From assembly GCF_022867795.2 (NCBI RefSeq), contig NZ_CP107006.1, forward strand, positions 2,666,001 to 2,730,000: a stretch of 64,000 bases of DNA. Reading direction: 5' to 3'. Origin of the DNA: Chitinophaga horti. GTDB taxonomy: Bacteria > Bacteroidota > Bacteroidia > Chitinophagales > Chitinophagaceae. The translations under genes and the position numbers were made by a program. This document shows, piece by piece, positions 58,967-64,000 of this stretch; position 1 is the stretch's first letter; each line of letters starts with the position of its first letter. The notes under the pieces are model-generated. The model searched no databases. It had not been told where the DNA came from and saw only the letters and a list, made by a program, of their open reading frames with translations.

Positions 58967-59239
58967 ATGATCGTTTTTTTAGGATTTCTCACTCAGCTGG
59001 GCGGATCTTATCTCCTGTACAGCGCCTCTGCCAGGGCTGTTTTCGCCAGAGGCCGCCACCACCGCTATTTGCAGCAGCACCGGCAATTCGCCAGGCTAAC
59101 CGGTGGCTTCCTGCAAGCGCTATCATTATTCCTGTTTATGCAAAACATGGGCATTAGTGTAGGATTACTATTTGCCTTAGCCAGTTTTATGTGCGTAAGC
59201 GGATACATGATCATCCTGTTCCCGCTTTTCAGAAAGTAG
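58967..59239 (+). CDS. Small inner-membrane protein of the iron operon (90 aa)
   Basis: 90 residues with three hydrophobic segments: MIVFLGFLTQLGGSYLLYSA, GGFLQALSLFLFMQNMGISV, and LLFALASFMCVSGYMIILFP. A basic loop (RGRHHRYLQQHRQFAR) lies between the first two. This type of short membrane protein is commonly found in Bacteroidota operons encoding siderophore receptors and PepSY proteins. Function unknown; a partner of the PepSY protein is a reasonable inference. It precedes the 96-aa membrane protein by 7 bases. Confidence 0.75.
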   Translation: MIVFLGFLTQLGGSYLLYSASARAVFARGRHHRYLQQHRQFARLTGGFLQALSLFLFMQNMGISVGLLFALASFMCVSGYMIILFPLFRK

Positions 59240-59246
59240 AAATTTT

Positions 59247-59537
59247 ATGCCTGCCAATCCAAAATACTTAACGCCAGCCGGCTGGCAACGATTTGCCAAA
59301 GTATCAGCCGCCACCCTCGGCGGCTTACTCGTATCCTGCTCATTTCACCTGATGTGGGCTACCTGGTCGCATCACCGCAAGTCGGTTTTACTGACTTACT
59401 CCTATACCCTGTTTTTGATGTGGTGCACCCTCATGCTGGTAGCATTCCTTTTTCATAGTGGCTGGAAATGCTGGGCGTGGTATGGTGGCGCCGCTCTTTT
59501 GTTTGCCGGCTGCGCCGGATGGGGATTATATTATTGA
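59247..59537 (+). CDS. Small inner-membrane protein of the iron operon (96 aa)
   Basis: 96 residues with three membrane segments: VSAATLGGLLVSCSFHLMWA, VLLTYSYTLFLMWCTLMLVA and CWAWYGGAALLFAGCAGWGL. It resembles DUF3649-like iron-transport accessory proteins in size and pattern; I cannot confirm the family. It lies between the 90-aa gene and the PepSY gene with short spacers (7 and 20 bases), so the three are cotranslated. Confidence 0.75.
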   Translation: MPANPKYLTPAGWQRFAKVSAATLGGLLVSCSFHLMWATWSHHRKSVLLTYSYTLFLMWCTLMLVAFLFHSGWKCWAWYGGAALLFAGCAGWGLYY

Positions 59538-59557
59538 CATAGCGAATCGGGTATTAC

Positions 59558-61087
59558 ATGAGTAAACGTACCTACAACATTTTTTATAACCTGCACACGG
59601 TGAGTGGCATCGTGATCAGCGTTGGACTGTTTGTCATCTTCTTTGCGGGTGCCTTTACCCTGTTTTATAAAGAAACCGAAGAGTGGGAACGCAGCCAGGC
59701 ACCCACGGCGGCCGTGGCACCAGCTAAATTACTCCATCTCGACACACTCGTAAGCACGTTAACAAAAGCGGGAAACGATCTGTATGCCCGCGACATCTAC
59801 ATTGACCTGCAGGCAAAAAGCCTGCTGCAACCCGTCTTCCTGGGACGATCGGAAGATTCGCTGGCCACGGGTGCGGCTACGAAATTCAAAAGCCTGTATG
59901 TAGACCGTGACTCTTACGCGATCACAGAACAATCCGCAAAATCCTCCGCCACACTAGGAGCACTGTTATATGAACTTCACTTCCTGGAGCAGTTGGGCGA
60001 CCCGGGATATTACCTGGCCGGACTGATCTCGCTTTTCTTGCTGTTTGCGGTGGTGACAGGCATTATTATCCATTGGAAAAAAATCATTTCGAACTTCTAC
60101 CTGTTTCGCCCCTACGAAAAACTGAAAACCGTGTGGACCGATGCGCATACTGCACTCGGCATGATCGGCATCCCTTTCCAGTTCATGTACGCACTTACCG
60201 GGGCCTGGTTCGGACTGAGCATCCTGGTGGCCAGCTCCGGCTCGCTCTTGTACAATGGCAACCAATCTAAATACTACGAAGAAATTTTTGGCCACCACGA
60301 GGCCTATCCAGGTCCACGCATCGACCTGGGCACCCATTCGCTGCAGGCATTCGTTGACAGTGCCAGCTCGCGGTGGGATGGCTTCAGGCTTACGTATATT
60401 GCGTTTCATGGTACGGGCAGTGCCAACATGAAAGTGAACATTTACGGTGAGGTAGATTCCAGGTCGGGCTTTTTCAACTTTGGGGAACTGGAGTTTGATG
60501 TGGCTACCGGCACTGTTACTCACCTGGAAGATCCCTTCCACAAAAGTTATGACGACCTGGTATCGGCTGCGGTTCACCGGTTGCATTTCGGCTATTTCGG
60601 ACTGGATGGCTGGCGGCATATGGCCGTGAAAGTGTTGTACTTCCTGTTAGCAATGGCCACCTGTTTTGTGATCATTACCGGCGTGCTCATATGGCTGGAG
60701 GCGCGCAAAAAGAAGCCATTCAGCCAGGCTGTAGGACATATATACCTGCCGGTATGCCTCTCCATGCTGCCCATCACTGCGCTGTCCTACCTCGTTTCAA
60801 GGCTCACACCTGCTTCCCTTGGCGATTACCGCGCCATGGTCCTGAATTGCGTATTCTTCGGTGGCTGGCTGCTGATGGCCGTTTTCTTCTGGTACAGGAA
60901 AAACAACTACCTCACTAATAAATACACATTACTGCTGGCGGGTATATTAGGTGCCTGCGTGCCGGTAGCGGGTTACGCGATGGCCGGCCAATTCGTTTTT
61001 GTCGATGGTTTATGGACAGGGCTATCCGTCACGGCGCTGCTAGCCGTTTGGATGGCAGGCAGGCGATCCGCTGCAACGGCTGGATGA
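59558..61087 (+). CDS. PepSY-associated membrane protein (ferric-reductase-like)
   Basis: 509 residues. A first span near 15-35 (VSGIVISVGLFVIFFAGAFT), a large periplasmic domain, a pair near 145-170 (GLISLFLLFAVVTGIIIHWK), two more near 195-225 (ALGMIGIPFQFMYALTGAWF), and C-terminal spans near 360-500 (VLYFLLAMATCFVIITGVLI; CVFFGGWLLMAVFFW). Conserved His residues in FYNLHTVSG, YELHFLEQLG, DAHTALGMIG and VHRLHFGYFG match the heme/metal-coordinating pattern of PepSY_TM proteins thought to reduce ferric siderophores. It ends the operon and is convergent with the S41 peptidase gene (3 bases apart). Confidence 0.9.
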   Translation: MSKRTYNIFYNLHTVSGIVISVGLFVIFFAGAFTLFYKETEEWERSQAPTAAVAPAKLLHLDTLVSTLTKAGNDLYARDIYIDLQAKSLLQPVFLGRSEDSLATGAATKFKSLYVDRDSYAITEQSAKSSATLGALLYELHFLEQLGDPGYYLAGLISLFLLFAVVTGIIIHWKKIISNFYLFRPYEKLKTVWTDAHTALGMIGIPFQFMYALTGAWFGLSILVASSGSLLYNGNQSKYYEEIFGHHEAYPGPRIDLGTHSLQAFVDSASSRWDGFRLTYIAFHGTGSANMKVNIYGEVDSRSGFFNFGELEFDVATGTVTHLEDPFHKSYDDLVSAAVHRLHFGYFGLDGWRHMAVKVLYFLLAMATCFVIITGVLIWLEARKKKPFSQAVGHIYLPVCLSMLPITALSYLVSRLTPASLGDYRAMVLNCVFFGGWLLMAVFFWYRKNNYLTNKYTLLLAGILGACVPVAGYAMAGQFVFVDGLWTGLSVTALLAVWMAGRRSAATAG

Positions 61088-61089
61088 CG

Positions 61090-63369
61090 TTACTTACGAC
61101 TTAGTTCTAACGCCTTGTTAAGTATTTCATCTTCCCCGTTGAGTGTACCACGTACAGTTGGCAACACCAATACATCGGGCGGAATGCCTTTCATATAATG
61201 CTGACTACCATCGTGGCGGGTAACTTTTAAACCGGAGAACCGTACCTGGTAACCGCCGAGTAGTGCGATCGTGTTGACGTCGCCGTTAGCACCGGAGGTG
61301 GATTCACCTACGATGGTGGCCAGTTTCATATCTTTCATATAACCGGCTATGCTTTCGGCCCAGCTGATGGCAGATGAATTAGTCAGGAAGTAAACTTTGC
61401 CTTTTATATGCGGCGTTGCGGGGCGCACATTCCAACCGAGGTGCTGCCATGCTGTTTCTTCGTGGTCGGGGAGCCATGAGCAAGGTATGTGCATCCAACG
61501 GCTCGAATCATTTGTAGTGGCCAGCCGGCTGATCAGCTGATTAGCGGCTTCGTCGCGGGGGTAACCGCGGAGGTCGAGCACCAATACCGGTGCGTTAGCA
61601 ACGGTGTCCAGCTTCTTCTGCAACTCAGGCCAGGTGATGCGGTTAAGCGCGATATACAATGTCTTTTGATCGATGAAGCGGAACGCGGGTGCAGGGGCAG
61701 GCTGTGGCATCGACATGTATTTGCGGTTAAAACCGATCCTGATCTGCGCATCTTTTGTTCCGGCAGACCTGATACCCAGCGTTAATGCTGAATCGGAATT
61801 GCCATATTGCATCAGCATTACAGCGGTTTGACGAATGGCGAGTTCCGTACCGCCGGAAATACCGGCTTCCATATCACTTATAAACTTTTCAGTTGGCACA
61901 CCATTGATCGCTATAATTTGCGCGCCACGTTGTATCGACAGCGAACTATCATATACCCTTGTGATCAGCAGCCTATCTTCCACCCATTTCAGTTGCAGCG
62001 GCATTGCCCCATTCACCGGGTTTTGAAGCGGAGAGATGACATATATGTGCCCATCGCGCAGACGCGCTGTGAGGCGTTGCATGCTGCGCAAATGACCTGC
62101 TTGTCCGGCCTGTGTATAGCTGGCGGTAAGAGCGATTCGCAGATCATTATTCCAGTCAGTGGCCCACTCCTGATAATACGGATGGAAATGCTGGAGCACG
62201 TTCCAGGTGATGATCACATTGGCGAGGCGCACATGCAGGCTGTCAGCGCTATATCTAGGATTGATGCGTGTTTCGTAGGCTCTAATAGCAGACTGGTAAT
62301 CTGCACGCGGATAAGTACCCGTGGAATCACCCCACAATGCAACCGGCATATTGATTTCCAGTCCGGCCCCAATCTCTTTGATTACCCGGTCCCCAGGCTT
62401 CACTGCCAGGTCGAATATACTTTTTGTTGACGGAAAGGTCGGACCAGGCGATTTTCTTTCAAAAGAGACCGCCTGTTTGCCTGATGGTGTGGCTACTTCG
62501 CGCACACGGGCTATTACTTCCGGGCTGGCAGCACCATCCCAGTTGGCGGGCCGCTCTCCGGTCTTATCTTCTTCAAAGTTTGCGTTTTTCAGCGGAATAG
62601 ATTGCCATCCTTCGGGCGTTTCCATCTCCAGTTTAAAATCATCCACCAGGATGCTTCCATTCCTGTCAATAAACACACCTGCGCTCAGCGCCTTCATATT
62701 ATCCGGCACTTTACCATATATCGTATCCCGCTTCCAGTCGCGCGCAGGGCCTGCAAGCTGCCGGTTACCCATATTTGCGACGAATACCCAGGAATCATTG
62801 TCCAGCTGACCGCGCATGAACAACTGCGCACTGCCATATTCCAGCGAAGCGATTTTTATCGCCGCCGACCAGCGTATTCTTTTCCCCCTGGCGGCACCCG
62901 TTTCCAGTTGCGTCGCGATGGCGTTGACCGTGTTGTTGTTGGCGGGCGGCATCTTCTTCACAAAACCGTTCGCGCGAACCGAATTATAAGTACGCGTATT
63001 AAGTCCTTCTCCATAACCATAGTGCTGCCAGGCCACCGTGCACATCCCTGTCGTATCGGGCGGTGTAATACCCGGCAGGGCTATTGGTGCTCCTTTCGGG
63101 TAGATGGTAAGTCCGGGTGCGAGCGGGCCAAATAACGTTGTGAGCGTACTTTGCAGCTCTTTTGTATCACGGGCCTTCTCTACCGCCGCCGCGCCGGTTA
63201 CCGCGAACTGATCCCAATCCGTTACCGTAGCCATATCAGAGGGGTGAAAGTAACGTACGTATCCATACAACTTGGTGAAGGCCTGCAAATGATCGATCTG
63301 CCGGGAAGTTTGTGCTTGCGTGGAAAGGGCCGTAAAGGTAAAGAGGGCGGCCAGTTGGCGTTTAAACAT
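61090..63369 (-). CDS. S41-family (tail-specific/C-terminal processing) peptidase, secreted
   Basis: 759 residues with a signal peptide (RQLAALFTFTALSTQAQT). The N-terminal part (~20-100) has LQAFTKLYGYVRYFHPSD, a known S41-associated opening. A beta-sandwich domain (about 150-310) is followed by the PDZ-like part (LLITRVYDSSLSIQRGAQII AINGVP) and the catalytic domain: VLVLDLRGYPRDEAANQLIS, VYFLTNSSAISWAESIAGYM (nucleophile Ser in the S-A-I-S-W-A-E-S region) and IVGESTSGANGDVNTIAL with the family Gly-Gln-Thr equivalent. It cleaves proteins or peptides in the periplasm or outside. It shares 3 bases of spacing with the convergent PepSY gene. Confidence 0.85.
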   Translation of the reverse strand: MFKRQLAALFTFTALSTQAQTSRQIDHLQAFTKLYGYVRYFHPSDMATVTDWDQFAVTGAAAVEKARDTKELQSTLTTLFGPLAPGLTIYPKGAPIALPGITPPDTTGMCTVAWQHYGYGEGLNTRTYNSVRANGFVKKMPPANNNTVNAIATQLETGAARGKRIRWSAAIKIASLEYGSAQLFMRGQLDNDSWVFVANMGNRQLAGPARDWKRDTIYGKVPDNMKALSAGVFIDRNGSILVDDFKLEMETPEGWQSIPLKNANFEEDKTGERPANWDGAASPEVIARVREVATPSGKQAVSFERKSPGPTFPSTKSIFDLAVKPGDRVIKEIGAGLEINMPVALWGDSTGTYPRADYQSAIRAYETRINPRYSADSLHVRLANVIITWNVLQHFHPYYQEWATDWNNDLRIALTASYTQAGQAGHLRSMQRLTARLRDGHIYVISPLQNPVNGAMPLQLKWVEDRLLITRVYDSSLSIQRGAQIIAINGVPTEKFISDMEAGISGGTELAIRQTAVMLMQYGNSDSALTLGIRSAGTKDAQIRIGFNRKYMSMPQPAPAPAFRFIDQKTLYIALNRITWPELQKKLDTVANAPVLVLDLRGYPRDEAANQLISRLATTNDSSRWMHIPCSWLPDHEETAWQHLGWNVRPATPHIKGKVYFLTNSSAISWAESIAGYMKDMKLATIVGESTSGANGDVNTIALLGGYQVRFSGLKVTRHDGSQHYMKGIPPDVLVLPTVRGTLNGEDEILNKALELSRK

Positions 63370-63469
63370 GGGTTACTTGTTGGGATGTGTTTAGGTAATA
63401 GCTATCAAGATAGCAGATTTTTGGAGGGAAACAAATAATACATTTGTTATCGTAGCGGGGCAAAAAAAA

Positions 63470-63583
63470 GAGGCTGACCCAAAAGTAATGGTCTACCCCT
63501 TTTTTATTTGGATACCTGATGGAGACCTTTCGTAGTAAAAGCGATTCTCAAAGCCTTCATATCACTTTTTTTCGTCAGCCCCC
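63470..63583. repeat. Possible 114-bp MITE-like element or IS scar
   Basis: GAGGCTGACCCAAAAG at the left end and CTTTTTTTCGTCAGCCCC at the right end form imperfect inverted repeats that share GGCTGAC plus an A/T run. The left end resembles ends of Bacteroidota IS1182-type elements. It contains no gene. It could also simply be the 3' flank of the gene at 63591. Confidence 0.3.
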
Positions 63584-63590
63584 TATCTAA

Positions 63591-64000
63591 CTATTTACGT
63601 TTCCATTTTTCCCATAGCGCCGTGGCCTTCATGCCCTGCGGTCCTCGGTAGGCGGCTCGCTCCTGCTTATACTTATCGAGGGTTACCATCGCGGCCTTGT
63701 ACATGGCAGAATCGGCAGCAGATGGCTGGTGGCCTTTCGGCATGGCCCAGGTGAAGTAACCGGTTTTTGCTGCAAATACGGGAATTGCAAAGAAGTCGCG
63801 CGGCACACGGCGAATGCTGGTGTCAGCTTCTACCTTGCGGTTCGCATCCACGAAGAAATCGACTGCGTAATCGGGATATCCGAAAAAGTAGCCGTACGCG
63901 CGGTTACGGTCATGCGGCGTTTCATACTCTATCACCGCCAGAATGGTAGCAGGATCTGTTGCCGGTGTAAAACCCCATTGACTAAAAAACTCGGGATGAC
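63591..64000 (-). CDS. Hypothetical protein, N-terminus outside the window
   Basis: The frame remains open to the right edge (HPEFFSQWGFTPATDPATIL continues into MIEYETPHDRNRAYGYFFGY), so the true start lies beyond 64000. The visible 136 residues contain FFVDANRKVEADTSIRRVPR, TGYFTWAMPKGHQPSAADSA and a basic helical end (KYKQERAAYRG, TALWEKWKRK). I do not recognise a family. It is on the minus strand and stands upstream of the S41 peptidase by about 220 bases; no operon link is evident. Confidence 0.6.
   Translation of the reverse strand, partial: HPEFFSQWGFTPATDPATILAVIEYETPHDRNRAYGYFFGYPDYAVDFFVDANRKVEADTSIRRVPRDFFAIPVFAAKTGYFTWAMPKGHQPSAADSAMYKAAMVTLDKYKQERAAYRGPQGMKATALWEKWKRK

Noticed and set aside
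1..64000. CRISPR array, tRNA or rRNA genes
   Set aside because: No regular repeat-spacer pattern and no tRNA- or rRNA-like sequences were found on reading both strands.

Overview
The window looks like a chromosomal segment of a Bacteroidota, most likely a Chitinophaga-like member of the Chitinophagaceae. The reasons are a GH92 mannosidase, a TonB-dependent receptor with a carboxypeptidase-regulatory N-terminus, DUF4374 and PepSY iron-uptake genes, a LytS/LytTR pair, TAnnTTTG-type promoter elements, weak Shine-Dalgarno signals and giant RHS/YD-repeat genes with DUF6443-like N-termini. I could not run a search, so the genus is an inference.

Layout. 1-2345: the N-terminus of a VCBS/FG-GAP protein, a ligand-binding protein without a signal peptide, and a phage-tail-collar protein. 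2346-7014: a deleted DUF1016 nuclease, a probable DUF7003 protein, and an AraC-type regulator flanked by two paralogous genes that share an upstream inverted-repeat element. 7015-14208: an AT-rich accessory island holding IS21 remnants, two decayed Rhs fragments, a displaced nuclease-type Rhs toxin tip with a candidate immunity gene, and several orphan immunity-like genes. 14224-35572: one long leftward operon, in transcription order a beta-barrel-like outer-membrane protein, a secreted 365-aa protein, a lipoprotein, a giant SpvB-like protein (frameshifted), a 260-aa exported protein and a giant Rhs protein ending in a toxin-like tip. The tip is followed by candidate immunity genes.

36564-55155: ordinary chromosome. 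It holds exonuclease III, a TPR histidine kinase, GH92, SnoaL-like and SDR genes with an HxlR regulator and palindromic operator, a PAS/GAF kinase broken at a G run, TetR-msrB-LLM oxidoreductase with matching operators, a barstar-like gene coupled to an AraC gene, a cytosine-deaminase-like amidohydrolase, and a LytTR two-component system. 55237-61087: an iron-uptake operon (TonB receptor, DUF4374 lipoprotein, two small membrane proteins, PepSY membrane protein). 61090-64000: an S41 peptidase, a possible small IR element and a partial gene.

How it fits together. The Rhs operon and the island downstream of it form a polymorphic-toxin locus. The live gene carries its current toxin tip at its 3' end, and older tips and immunity genes lie downstream as in Rhs arrays elsewhere. 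The two giant Sec-exported proteins, with a beta-barrel protein, a secreted protein and a lipoprotein in the same operon, make an unusual candidate delivery system. Six reading-frame breaks occur in the window, several in homopolymers, so assembly or sequencing error must be excluded before any gene is called dead.
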